Below, one piece after another: positions 33,541 through 41,850 of a stretch of 49,000 bases of DNA. The notes beneath the pieces were generated by a model. That model made no database searches and was not told the origin of the DNA. It was given only the letters and a program-made list of their open reading frames with translations. Positions within the stretch are counted from its first letter, which is position 1. Each line of letters opens with the position of its first letter. The translations under genes and the position numbers were made by a program. Origin of the DNA: Bacillota bacterium (lineage in GTDB: Bacteria; Bacillota; Desulfitobacteriia; Desulfitobacteriales; JAJXUE01); NCBI GenBank assembly GCA_021783135.1, contig JAJXUE010000019.1, forward strand, positions 1 through 49,000. The letters are read 5' to 3'.

Positions 33541-35172
33541 TTGACATTAAATAAGTTAACCGGGACGCAATTGCAGTTGATGATGATTAACGGCAGCAGC
33601 GCGATGGAGCAGCACAAAGACCAGGTGGATGCCTTAAACGTTTTTCCGGTTCCGGACGGTGATACCGGTACCAACATGTTCCTCACAGTTCAATCCGCCG
33701 CGCGCGAAGTGAGGGCTTTAGTTTCCCCCAGCATTGCCCAGGTAGCGGATGCAGCCTCGATGGGCTCGTTGATGGGGGCTAGGGGTAATTCGGGGGTAAT
33801 ATTGTCACAGCTGTTCCGAGGTTTGGCGAAGGGCCTGGAAGGCAAGGATTCTGTTACAACCTTGGATTTTGCGGTTGCTTTGCAGCAAGGTGTCGATACT
33901 GCGTATAAGGCGGTTATGAAACCGGTGGAAGGTACTATTCTGACCGTAGCGCGCGCAACCGCGAAGGAAGCGCAGAGTGCGGCTAAGGGTAGTTCGGATA
34001 TAATTGCAGTCTTGCAGGCTGCTTTGCACAAAGGGGAATCGGCCTTAGCAGCTACACCGGAACAACTTCCTGCCTTAAAGCAAGCAGGTGTAGTTGACGC
34101 CGGCGGACAAGGGTTCCTCTACATTCTAGGTGGTTGGTTGGCAGCTTTATCCGGGGCACAGGTCCCGGTGCTTGCGGTGCAACCTGTGTGGCGGGAACAG
34201 TCAATTATCATGTCGCCTGAAGCGATTGAATTTCAGTATTGTACGGAGTTCATCTTGCAAGGCGCTAATTTGGATCTTGAGCAAATTAAATCCGATCTAA
34301 TGGAACAAGGGGACAGTATGTTAGTCGTCGGCACGGAAAATGTGGCCAAGATTCACATTCATACTAATCATCCGGGTAACATTTTGGAGTACAGTGTGAA
34401 ACTAGGAGATCTGCACCAAATTGCCGTGCATAATATGCGGGAACAAAGCGAAGCCAAACTGCATGCTGCCAAAGGAGAGATGATCTCAGATTCGCAGGCA
34501 AGCAGTGGTGCCGATAAAGAAATAGGCCTTGTGGCAGTGGCGTTGGGTCAGGGCTTTGTGGATATTTTCCGCAGTCTTGCGGTGGATGAAGTTGTTGCAG
34601 GTGGTCAAACGATGAATCCGAGCACGGAGGATTTAGTTTCAGCTATCGCACGCGTCAAGGCACGTAATATTCTGGTTTTGCCCAACAATCGCAACGTGAT
34701 CTTAGCTGCCGAGCAAGCTAAGAGCTTGAGCCATAAAAATGTACATGTCGTACCGACGAAGTCTATGCCCCAGGGTTTAACGGCTGTGCTGGCGTTTGAT
34801 CCCAATGCACCGTTCACGGCTAACAGCGACGAGCTTGATGCCAGTTTTGCCGGTACACGTACCGGAGAAGTAACATATGCAGTTAGAGAGTCGGAAATTG
34901 ACGGATTGACAATCCACCAGGGTGATATTCTCGGCCTGATTGATGATAAAATTGCAGTTACAGGACACAACCCAGAAGAAGTACTACTGGAGTTGATCGC
35001 TAAAATGGGTGGGGCGGAGTGTGACTTAATCTCAGTTTTTTACGGTCAAGATGTCTCCGCTGCGGCGGTGGATACGGTAAGTGAAGAGCTCCACACTAAA
35101 TTTACCCGTCCTGAGCTTGAGGTTAATAACGGGGGCCAGCCTTTGTACTATTACATTGTGAGTGTGGAATAG
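33541..35172 (+). CDS. fakA: Fatty-acid kinase catalytic subunit FakA (YloV; DAK2/DhaL domain)
   Basis: 543 residues. The N-terminal DhaL kinase domain carries VDALNVFPVPDGDTGTNM, with the Asp cluster for Mg-ATP, and GARGNSGVILSQ. A middle DUF1949-like and C-terminal domain follow. FakA with FakB proteins phosphorylates exogenous fatty acids, feeding PlsX/PlsY, and plsX is in this window. The only in-frame start is TTG 33541; AGGGAGGTG lies 31 bases upstream with a hairpin between them. asp23-fakA order is conserved. Confidence 0.92.
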   Translation: MTLNKLTGTQLQLMMINGSSAMEQHKDQVDALNVFPVPDGDTGTNMFLTVQSAAREVRALVSPSIAQVADAASMGSLMGARGNSGVILSQLFRGLAKGLEGKDSVTTLDFAVALQQGVDTAYKAVMKPVEGTILTVARATAKEAQSAAKGSSDIIAVLQAALHKGESALAATPEQLPALKQAGVVDAGGQGFLYILGGWLAALSGAQVPVLAVQPVWREQSIIMSPEAIEFQYCTEFILQGANLDLEQIKSDLMEQGDSMLVVGTENVAKIHIHTNHPGNILEYSVKLGDLHQIAVHNMREQSEAKLHAAKGEMISDSQASSGADKEIGLVAVALGQGFVDIFRSLAVDEVVAGGQTMNPSTEDLVSAIARVKARNILVLPNNRNVILAAEQAKSLSHKNVHVVPTKSMPQGLTAVLAFDPNAPFTANSDELDASFAGTRTGEVTYAVRESEIDGLTIHQGDILGLIDDKIAVTGHNPEEVLLELIAKMGGAECDLISVFYGQDVSAAAVDTVSEELHTKFTRPELEVNNGGQPLYYYIVSVE

Positions 35173-35194
35173 CTTTATTTGCCGCTTATAATGC

Positions 35195-35235
35195 AACGAG
35201 TCAGGCCTGTTATTTAGCAGACCTGACTCGTTTTT
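35195..35235 (+). terminator. Intrinsic terminator after fakA
   Basis: A 15-bp stem with one mismatch (35195-35209 with 35218-35232) and a loop of 8 bases ends in T5. It lies 22 bases after the fakA stop and can also serve the minus-strand zinc-ribbon gene. Confidence 0.85.
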
Positions 35236-35251
35236 GAGTCGCCGAAGTGAT

Positions 35252-35446
35252 TTACTTAAGCTTGTTGCGCGCAAGAACGGTCTTTTGCTTGCTTTGGTTT
35301 GGTGTGAGGTACTGATTTTTAAGGGGACTGAAATAAGGATTGGCAAATTTGACTTTGCATTTTTCACAATCGACTTGCGCGCATTTGTCATAGGAATACG
35401 AACTATAATAGTTTTGTCCGCACTGAGGACAAGTAAAGTATGGCAT
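35252..35446 (-). CDS. Small zinc-ribbon protein, uncharacterised
   Basis: 64 residues. Four to five Cys are spaced as CPQCG near the N-terminus, then CAQVDCEKC at about 22-30: a zinc-ribbon pattern. The rest is Lys/Gln-rich. AAAGGA lies upstream of the ATG and it ends just past the fakA terminator. No function is known to me. The gene is not an artefact: the Cys spacing is regular and its direction and terminators are consistent. Confidence 0.6.
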   Translation of the reverse strand: MPYFTCPQCGQNYYSSYSYDKCAQVDCEKCKVKFANPYFSPLKNQYLTPNQSKQKTVLARNKLK

Positions 35447-35556
35447 CCTGTTATTCCTTTATGGATTATACTTACTCGCTTCGCTAGTCTCAACCAACTA
35501 TAGCATGTTTTTCCTGATAAACGCTAGATAAATCTGCTTCGGTTAAGAGGCTAGAG

Positions 35557-35913
35557 CTAATCGGACAAGAGTGCCGATGAGTTGACGGCATGGGGACGCG
35601 CTATTGCTTTGTTCTTAGCGATGGCTTCTTTAAGTAAAGTCAAGAGTGTTTTAATTCTGCGGTAGTCCGCTTCTAATAATTCTCTTTCGGTCTCCCACTC
35701 GTTTATTTGTGTGACAAACTCATTCCTCAATTGGGCATCTTCAAATTGAAGGCTGATGTTGTCTAGAAATTCTATTCTCTTACTATAATTTGCAATGCTC
35801 ATTTTTAATTTTGATATATTTTTCATGACTTGGCTTAAACTTGCTTGTAATTCATCTGCCCAAGAAACTAAATGATTAATTGTGGGGTCACTTACCCCTT
35901 TCCCATCTGTCAA
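35557..35913 (-). CDS. Coiled-coil protein, uncharacterised
   Basis: 118 residues from TTG 35913, with GGAGG eight bases upstream. Nearly all helical: residues 20-50 and 60-95 have heptad-like Leu/Ile spacing (for example SQVMKNISKLKMSIANYSK and ERELLEADYRRIKTLLTLL). No Cys and no membrane helix. It lies between the zinc-ribbon gene and the serine dehydratase operon, transcribed against the latter. Function unknown. Confidence 0.65.
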   Translation of the reverse strand: MTDGKGVSDPTINHLVSWADELQASLSQVMKNISKLKMSIANYSKRIEFLDNISLQFEDAQLRNEFVTQINEWETERELLEADYRRIKTLLTLLKEAIAKNKAIARPHAVNSSALLSD

Positions 35914-36089
35914 GCCAATAACCTCCTTGTATTTCTATGCTTCCAACATAGCATAAAAATCGGGCTTGGACAACTGCAGCATTATTTTGGAGCGGATCTA
36001 AGCCTTTCCAGAGCTTGGTGAGGTAGAGGCATTTCTGTTATCATGGTATGTAACTACATAGATACAGTTTAGTTTGTGGAGGTGGCTGC

Positions 36090-36758
36090 ATGGAACTCTC
36101 GGCCTTTGATATTATCGGACCGATCATGATCGGTCCTTCTAGTTCGCATACGGCAGGTGCCGTCAGATTGGGTTTGCTTTCCCGTGCTATCCTCAATCAG
36201 GAACCGACGGAGGCCCGGATTTACTTACATGGTTCTTTTGCGGAAACTTATCGGGGTCATGGTACAAATCTGGCCTTGGTTGCCGGACTTATGGGTTTGG
36301 CGACAGACGATGAGAGGATACCGGAGGCCCTACAGCTTGCGCGGGCACGTGGTTTGGAGGTTAGTTTCCAGTCGATTGATTTAGGGGATGTGCATCCGAA
36401 TTCTGTAAAAATAGAGCTTAGGGGCAAGGCAGGTCGTCGTGTAGTAGTTACCGGATCATCGGTTGGCGGGGGAAAAATTCTCATTACCAATATCGACGAC
36501 TTTGCGGTGGAATTAAGTGGGGATTATCATACTGTCATCGTGATTCACCTTGATCAACCGGGGGTTGTAGCGCAAATTACTACCCTTTTGGCCGCTGCCC
36601 AAGTCAACATTGCTCAAATGCGCTTATCTAGGCAGAAAAGAGGGGCACTCGCTTTAACCGTTTTAGAGACGGATCAGGAAGTCCAAGCTACTGTGCTGGA
36701 CTTAATTCGAGCCATGCCGGCAGTGAATCTGGCAATGACGGCAAAACCGTTGGTTTAG
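36090..36758 (+). CDS. sdaAB: L-serine dehydratase, iron-sulphur-dependent, beta subunit
   Basis: 222 residues. It starts SAFDIIGPIMIGPSSSHTAGAVRLG, the substrate-binding signature of the type 2 enzyme, and ends with an ACT domain (about 148-220, YHTVIVIHLDQPGVVAQITTLL). With the alpha subunit it deaminates L-serine to pyruvate and ammonia using a [4Fe-4S] cluster. TGGAGG precedes the ATG. Ten bases separate it from sdaAA. Confidence 0.95.
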   Translation: MELSAFDIIGPIMIGPSSSHTAGAVRLGLLSRAILNQEPTEARIYLHGSFAETYRGHGTNLALVAGLMGLATDDERIPEALQLARARGLEVSFQSIDLGDVHPNSVKIELRGKAGRRVVVTGSSVGGGKILITNIDDFAVELSGDYHTVIVIHLDQPGVVAQITTLLAAAQVNIAQMRLSRQKRGALALTVLETDQEVQATVLDLIRAMPAVNLAMTAKPLV

Positions 36759-36767
36759 GAGGTAATT

Positions 36768-37655
36768 ATGGCCAAGGGACCGACTGTAGTTGAATTACTG
36801 ACCCAAGCCCAAGTGGAAGGACTTTCATTGGGACAAATAGTTTTAAAACACCAAGCGGCACAATTGGAAGTGACGGAACAGGATTTGCGCCAGAAAATGT
36901 TGGCAAATCTGCAGGTCATGCGTAACTCGGTCGCAGAGGGACTCACCGGCAAACGTCGTTCCATGAGTGGTATGGTAGGGGGAGATGCCAAATTACTCGA
37001 GCAGAGGCGCCAAGGCGGCCAAACGCTCGGCGGTGATGTGCTGGCTCGTGTTGCAGCAAGGGCGCTCGCTGTTGCTGAGGTCAATGCAGGAATGGGTAAA
37101 ATTGTTGCCGCGCCTACGGCCGGTTCCTGTGGAGTGCTGCCTGCAGTCTTACTCACAGTGGGTGAAGAAATAGGTGCGGACGATGCCCAATTGGTAGAGG
37201 CGCTGTTTACGGCAGCAGGCATTGGCATTGTGATAGCGGCTCAGGCTTCAATCTCCGGTGCTCAGGGTGGATGCCAAGCCGAAGTAGGGTCGGCAGCTTG
37301 CATGGCGGCGGTTGCTGCTGTGGAGCTAGCGGGGGGCACAGCGGAGCTCGCGGTGCATGCCGGCGCAATGGCCCTAAAAACCCTGCTAGGCCTGGTATGT
37401 GATCCTGTAGCGGGTTTGGTGGAGGTGCCGTGTGTTAAACGTAATGTAACCGGAGCGGTGAATGCTTTAATAGCCGCTGATATGGCCTTGGCGGGTATAA
37501 CCAGCAATATCCCGCTCGATGAGGTCATTATCGCCATGGGTAATATCGGGCGGGCCATGCCTTGTAGTTTGAAAGAGACCGCCTTGGGGGGCCTAGCGGT
37601 AACACCGACCGCCTTGCGTCTGAAAGAGGTATTTTTGGGTGCAGGGCAGGATTAA
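36768..37655 (+). CDS. sdaAA: L-serine dehydratase, iron-sulphur-dependent, alpha subunit
   Basis: 295 residues. Cluster Cys are visible in TAGSCGVLPAV and in CDPVAGLVEVPCVKRN (three Cys in all, leaving one iron site open for substrate). AGGAGGT precedes ATG 36768. The pair makes pyruvate, which acetate kinase (also in this window) can use through acetyl-phosphate for ATP in fermentation. recG follows after a 38-base gap. Confidence 0.95.
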   Translation: MAKGPTVVELLTQAQVEGLSLGQIVLKHQAAQLEVTEQDLRQKMLANLQVMRNSVAEGLTGKRRSMSGMVGGDAKLLEQRRQGGQTLGGDVLARVAARALAVAEVNAGMGKIVAAPTAGSCGVLPAVLLTVGEEIGADDAQLVEALFTAAGIGIVIAAQASISGAQGGCQAEVGSAACMAAVAAVELAGGTAELAVHAGAMALKTLLGLVCDPVAGLVEVPCVKRNVTGAVNALIAADMALAGITSNIPLDEVIIAMGNIGRAMPCSLKETALGGLAVTPTALRLKEVFLGAGQD

Positions 37656-37693
37656 AATAAGCCTAATGCGAATCAGGCACAGAGGTGAAAGCT

Positions 37694-40183
37694 ATGTCAA
37701 GCCCCCTAACTTTTTTGGTAACGTTAACCAAAGCAATTAAAGCTGAGGAGCGCAATGGCTGCACAAACGCCGGGGTTATGGGAGGCTTTGCTGAATTTAT
37801 GGCGGTCGTGCTCCATAAACTGGCGGCCCACTCAGCCGCCGAACAGGCATCAAACAAACTTGTGCTGGAACGCTTTGCGGAGTTGGCACAAAATTACTTG
37901 GCGCTTACGCCGCGTCAGAGACAGAAAATGCTGTCTGAAATTGCAGAGGTTGTGGGATTGCTGCACCAGATTTTTGATGCTATGCCTGATCGCTCAGGAT
38001 CACCGGAATATGCCATGACAGACAGCATGACCGGCATAACCGGCATGAACGCGGAAGTTAGCCATCCATTACCTGCAACGGCTGTGCTTACGCAGCAGAA
38101 GCTTGCGCAACCGAAGCTTGAGCCGAAGGTCAAACCCGTGGTTGCGGGAGAAGTGTCCACTCGGCACGGCGTACCAATTCAATATTTGAAGAGTGTAGGT
38201 CCGCAACGCGCTAAATTGTTGCAAAGAATCGGTATCCATTCTATTGAAGATTTGTTAAACCATTTCCCACGTCGCTATGAAGATCGGCGGGATGTAAAGC
38301 ATATTAGTCAAGTCCAGACTGGGGAAGTAGAAACGGTCAGAGGAACGGTTATCAGTCAACAAGAGCTGGCACCAAGGCGCGGGCTTAAAATAAGCAAGCT
38401 TACTTTAAGTGATGGGACTGCTTCACTGCAGGCAACTTGGTTTAATAACCCATATGTAATCAAACAGCTGCCACGCGGCGTGGAAGTGCTTGTAACGGGT
38501 AAGGTCGACAGGCGTTTTGGCACGACAGAGCTGTCTGTGACGGATTATGAGCTGATCGATGCTGACTTCGCACCCAAAATCATACCTGTATACGCCGGTA
38601 CAGAAAGCTTAACGTCCAAGCAGATGCGTACCTTGATAGCGTCTGCACTTAACCAGGTAGAGGAATTGATGCCGGAGGTATTGCCTCAGGAGGTTTTGGT
38701 TCGGCACCAACTGATGGGTAGGGCTGAGGCCTACCGGCAAATTCATTTTCCGACTGATTTTACGCTTCAAGCGGAAGCAAGGCGCAGATTAGTGTTTGAG
38801 GAGTTTGTCTTGCTCCAGTTAGGCATCCAAACTGTACACGCTGCCCACACACGGCAGGCAGGGATTGTGATGCAAGGAGACAATAGCTTAGTAAGCCAAT
38901 TCAGACAAGGTTTGCCCTATACCTTAACGGGTGCCCAGGAACGGGTAATTGGGGAAATCCTGCATGACATGGCAGAACCATTTCCCATGGCCCGCTTGGT
39001 GCAGGGGGATGTAGGCTCTGGCAAAACGGTTGTCGCTGCAGTGGCTTTGCTGAATGCAGTGGAGTGTGGTTTCCAAGGAGCGATGATGGCGCCGACCGAA
39101 ATTTTGGCGGGTCAACATTACCGGTATCTGCAGGAAAGTTTTGCGCCACTTGGGGTTAAGGTAGATTTGTTGTGTGGCAGCATGGGTAAAAAGGAGCGTG
39201 ATGAGGTTCTGCGGCGCGTAGAGGATGGAACTTGCGATGTTTTGGTGGGCACGCATGCCTTAATTCAAGCCGCGGTAACTTATAAAGCGCTAGGTTTAGC
39301 GGTCACAGATGAACAACATCGGTTTGGCGTGCGGCAAAGAGCAATTTTGCAGCAAAAAGGTCCGAACCCGCACATTCTGGTTATGACGGCAACACCAATT
39401 CCTCGGACGCTCGCCCTTACCCTGTATGGTGATCTGCAACTTTCGGTCATTGATGAACTGCCGCCAGGGCGGAAAGAAATTAAAACTGTCTGGCTTAGGG
39501 AAAAGAGCAGACAGAAAATGTATCAATTTATGCAGCAACAAGTAGCCTTGGGACGTCAGGTATATGTGGTGTGTCCTCTCGTGGCAGAATCGGAAGCACT
39601 CGACTTACAAAACGCCACTGAACTCTCTCAACTGTTAACTCAGCGTTTTCCCGCTTATCGGGTCGGGCTGCTGCATGGTAGGCTACGGCCCCAAGAAAAG
39701 GAACAAGTAATTGCGGAGTTAACAAACGGGGAAACGCAAATTTTGGTTGCGACCACAGTTGTCGAGGTTGGCGTGAATGTACCCAATGCCAGTGTCATGG
39801 TGATTGAAGGGGCGGAACGTTTTGGCCTGGCCCAGTTGCACCAGTTGCGAGGCCGAGTGGGCAGAGGAGATTACCAGTCCTATTGTCTGTTGGTTAGTAA
39901 CGCGAGCAATGCAGAGATTAGCCGCCGCTTGGGAATTATGTGTGCAACAAATGACGGGTTTCGGATTGCCGAAGAAGATCTCAAGCTGCGTGGGCCGGGC
40001 GAATACTTTGGCACACGGCAGCATGGCTTGCCGGAGCTTAAGCTTGCTGATATTTTGCATGACGGGGCGATGCTGGAACAGGCCCGCTTGGCAGCCAGTG
40101 AAATTTTGGGCGGAGTGGTCCATCCGAGTTTGCTCCGAGCTGTGGAACAAAAATTTGGCACAGCAAAATTAGAACGTGGCTAA
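37694..40183 (+). CDS. recG: ATP-dependent DNA helicase RecG with an N-terminal extension
   Basis: 829 residues; RecG is normally about 680-700. Residues 1-150 are a helical domain with no close match to the usual RecG start; the wedge domain begins around YLKSVGPQRAKLLQRIGI. Helicase motifs: GDVGSGKTVVA (Walker A), DEQHRFGVRQR, TATPIPRTLAL and QLRGRVGRG. It reverses stalled forks. ATG 37694 has GAGGTG six bases upstream; a GTG at 37685 is less likely. Longer RecG N-termini are known in some lineages such as Thermotoga, but this one was not compared. Confidence 0.94.
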   Translation: MSSPLTFLVTLTKAIKAEERNGCTNAGVMGGFAEFMAVVLHKLAAHSAAEQASNKLVLERFAELAQNYLALTPRQRQKMLSEIAEVVGLLHQIFDAMPDRSGSPEYAMTDSMTGITGMNAEVSHPLPATAVLTQQKLAQPKLEPKVKPVVAGEVSTRHGVPIQYLKSVGPQRAKLLQRIGIHSIEDLLNHFPRRYEDRRDVKHISQVQTGEVETVRGTVISQQELAPRRGLKISKLTLSDGTASLQATWFNNPYVIKQLPRGVEVLVTGKVDRRFGTTELSVTDYELIDADFAPKIIPVYAGTESLTSKQMRTLIASALNQVEELMPEVLPQEVLVRHQLMGRAEAYRQIHFPTDFTLQAEARRRLVFEEFVLLQLGIQTVHAAHTRQAGIVMQGDNSLVSQFRQGLPYTLTGAQERVIGEILHDMAEPFPMARLVQGDVGSGKTVVAAVALLNAVECGFQGAMMAPTEILAGQHYRYLQESFAPLGVKVDLLCGSMGKKERDEVLRRVEDGTCDVLVGTHALIQAAVTYKALGLAVTDEQHRFGVRQRAILQQKGPNPHILVMTATPIPRTLALTLYGDLQLSVIDELPPGRKEIKTVWLREKSRQKMYQFMQQQVALGRQVYVVCPLVAESEALDLQNATELSQLLTQRFPAYRVGLLHGRLRPQEKEQVIAELTNGETQILVATTVVEVGVNVPNASVMVIEGAERFGLAQLHQLRGRVGRGDYQSYCLLVSNASNAEISRRLGIMCATNDGFRIAEEDLKLRGPGEYFGTRQHGLPELKLADILHDGAMLEQARLAASEILGGVVHPSLLRAVEQKFGTAKLERG

Positions 40184-40258
40184 AAAACCATTAAAAGCCT
40201 AGCAATTTATCCGAGTAAACGGCAATAATAAAGTCAGACCAATAAATGCAACCATAAA

Positions 40259-40280
40259 GGGTTGTCCCTGGGTTGTCCCT
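40259..40280. repeat. Tandem duplication of 11 bp
   Basis: GGGTTGTCCCT occurs twice back to back in the recG-SASP gap, upstream of the spore protein's ribosome site. It may be slipped-strand duplication or an element of the sporulation promoter. Confidence 0.5.
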
Positions 40281-40308
40281 AAATTGAGTACAAAGGGAGG
40301 TAGATTGT

Positions 40309-40455
40309 ATGCCGGCACGTAAAAAACCGGAATTTCCCCTTACACCGAACTTAGAAAAGTTTAAGTATGAGGTTGCGGATGAAATCTCATTGCTCAATCG
40401 AAAATATGGCAAAACCCTCACAGCCAACCCGCCTGCCCCGGACCAAAACGGCTAA
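40309..40455 (+). CDS. Small acid-soluble spore protein-like (alpha/beta type)
   Basis: 48 residues from ATG 40309, with GGGAGG ten bases upstream, to TAA 40453-40455. The segment TPNLEKFKYEVADEISLLNRKYG resembles the first helix of alpha/beta SASPs (KYEIA-E-G pattern), the region that GPR cleaves. The second, Gly-rich DNA-binding half of a full SASP is missing, so this is a short variant or a related spore protein. It converges on gpr, which encodes the protease that degrades SASPs at germination, and shares a terminator with it. Confidence 0.65.
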   Translation: MPARKKPEFPLTPNLEKFKYEVADEISLLNRKYGKTLTANPPAPDQNG

Positions 40456-40466
40456 GGTCAAACGAT

Positions 40467-40493
40467 GGGCGTCCCATTCAGGGGCGCCCTTTT
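40467..40493. terminator. Terminator between the spore protein and gpr
   Basis: GGGCGTCCC (40467-40475) and GGGGCGCCC (40481-40489) form a 9-bp stem with one G-U pair and a 5-base loop, followed by T4 on the plus strand. The gpr stop codon is at 40496, so it can also serve the minus strand. Confidence 0.75.
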
Positions 40494-40495
40494 GC

Positions 40496-41482
40496 TTACA
40501 TCAAATAGGCGTCGAAATCATCCGGACCAATCGAGGGGTGCAAAGCTTGAGTGATACCACCGGCAACAATACGAGACATGCGTTCTAAGAGGTCATCAAT
40601 TTCCTTGGGTGTGACCATTAAGTTTTCGCGGTATGGGGAGAGCACGGTGTTAATTACGTCTTCTACTATAGTTTCATTAATGTTTTTATACAATTTATAT
40701 AGGCTGGCACTGCTACGAAATTGCTCAAAGAGGTGTTCGATCACACTATGCGCTATTACGGCGGCATTAACTACGGTGGGGATGCCAATAGCTATGACTT
40801 TACATCCGATTGAAGCTGAATTGATTCCGGTGCGTTGATTACCGACCCCGGAACCTGGATTGATTCCGGTATCAGTAATCTGAATACTGGTGGCGACGCG
40901 ATCAAGACACCCTGCAGCTAAGGCATCGATGGCAATCACCACATCCGGTTTGATTCTACTTACGACGCCGTTAATGATTTCTGCTGTTTCAATTCCGGTT
41001 AGGCCTAATACCCCCGGTGCAATGGCGCTAACCGAACGTAAGCCGCCTTGGAGTTCATCCGGGCAGTATTTGTGCAAATGGCGGGTGATTAAACTAGAAT
41101 CGATCACTCTGGGTCCTAAAGCATCCGGTGTGGCATTCCAATTGCCTAGTCCTACCAAAAGCACAGATTCGTCAGCTCGTAAGTTAAGAATATCCTGCAG
41201 TTGCTTTCCCAGTAATAGACCGATTTCTTTATGAATTTCACGGTTGTTCTCGCGTACGGAAGGCGCATCGAGCGTAATATAGGTTCCAATAGGTTTACCC
41301 ATCTGCTGCTCCCCGTTACTGTCCAATATTTTTATGGTCGTTACGGTAGCATGATGATGTTTGCTTTCATACATGGCGACACCAGGAATTTCTTGATTGG
41401 TTGCGCCACGCAGTAATTCGTGCGCTTCCACCACCATGTCCACGTTAACGTTGAAGCGTTGCAACAGGTTGGCTCTATCCAA
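40496..41482 (-). CDS. gpr: Germination protease GPR (spore endopeptidase)
   Basis: 328 residues from TTG 41482, with AGGGGG upstream. The typical GPR segments occur: IPGVAMYESKHHHATVTTIKI (near the propeptide-mature junction), ITLDAPSVRENN, LLVGLGNWNATPDALGPRVI and VIAIDALAAG. It is made as a zymogen in the forespore and digests alpha/beta SASPs when the spore germinates. An intrinsic terminator lies just before its start codon. It is direct evidence that the host forms endospores. Confidence 0.94.
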   Translation of the reverse strand: MDRANLLQRFNVNVDMVVEAHELLRGATNQEIPGVAMYESKHHHATVTTIKILDSNGEQQMGKPIGTYITLDAPSVRENNREIHKEIGLLLGKQLQDILNLRADESVLLVGLGNWNATPDALGPRVIDSSLITRHLHKYCPDELQGGLRSVSAIAPGVLGLTGIETAEIINGVVSRIKPDVVIAIDALAAGCLDRVATSIQITDTGINPGSGVGNQRTGINSASIGCKVIAIGIPTVVNAAVIAHSVIEHLFEQFRSSASLYKLYKNINETIVEDVINTVLSPYRENLMVTPKEIDDLLERMSRIVAGGITQALHPSIGPDDFDAYLM

Positions 41483-41503
41483 ACTGTTTGCCCCCTTTCT
41501 ATC

Positions 41504-41531
41504 GAAAAAAACGCAAGTTTAAAAACTTGCG
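41504..41531 (-). terminator. Minus-strand terminator just upstream of gpr
   Basis: Arms CGCAAGTTT (41512-41520) and AAACTTGCG (41523-41531) form a 9-bp stem followed, on the minus strand, by seven or eight T (41504-41511). It would stop transcription coming from the right before it enters gpr, and sits one base after the stop of the 32-residue ORF. Confidence 0.7.
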
Positions 41532-41630
41532 CTAGATACTATCGACATTGGCCGTGTCAATAGTTGGGAGAGGAGAAACCGGAGGAAGAGCGCATGGGGG
41601 AAGGTTTAGACCCTTTTTGCTCTTCGACAT
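41532..41630 (-). CDS. Candidate 32-residue protein ending at a terminator
   Basis: ATG 41630 with AGGGAAAG upstream to TAG 41532-41534. It begins MSKSKKGLNLPPCALPPV and ends DTANVDSI: a basic start and a Pro-rich middle with one Cys. A good terminator starts one base after the stop, as expected for a real single-gene unit. It lies between gpr and rsmD, with repeats upstream. No family is recognised. Confidence 0.4.
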   Translation of the reverse strand: MSKSKKGLNLPPCALPPVSPLPTIDTANVDSI

Positions 41631-41667
41631 AACTTTCCCTACGTAGAGAAGTACTATTATTATTGCA

Positions 41668-41840
41668 CTGGAGGTGAGAGAATATACGGGTTGGAAGTTC
41701 GAGGTGAGAGGTTCGAGGTGCGAGGTTGGAGGTGCGAGGTTTGAGGTGCGAGGTGAGAGGTGCGAGGTTGGAGGTGCGAGGTTGGAGGTGCGAGGTGAGA
41801 GGTTCGAAGTTCGAGGTGCGAGGTGCGAGGTTGGAGTTGG
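41668..41840. repeat. 7-bp minisatellite (GAGGTGC / GAGGTTG / GAGGTTC / GAGGTGA units)
   Basis: About 20 imperfect copies of GAGGTKS run over 41691-41838, in blocks of 14-28 bases. Read in frame they give a low-complexity peptide rich in EVRG, which I regard as an artefact. The last bases lead to the TTG start of rsmD at 41851. Copy number is likely to vary between strains. Confidence 0.9.
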
Positions 41841-41850
41841 GGGGATTTTT

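Noticed and set aside
41668-41840. CRISPR-like array
   Set aside because: Units are 7 bp, adjacent and imperfect, with no spacers of 25-40 bases and no cas genes.
41674-41850. N-terminal extension of RsmD through the 7-bp repeats
   Set aside because: The EVRG-rich peptide only reflects the repeat; the family start LRIIGGRARG and a ribosome site lie at 41851.
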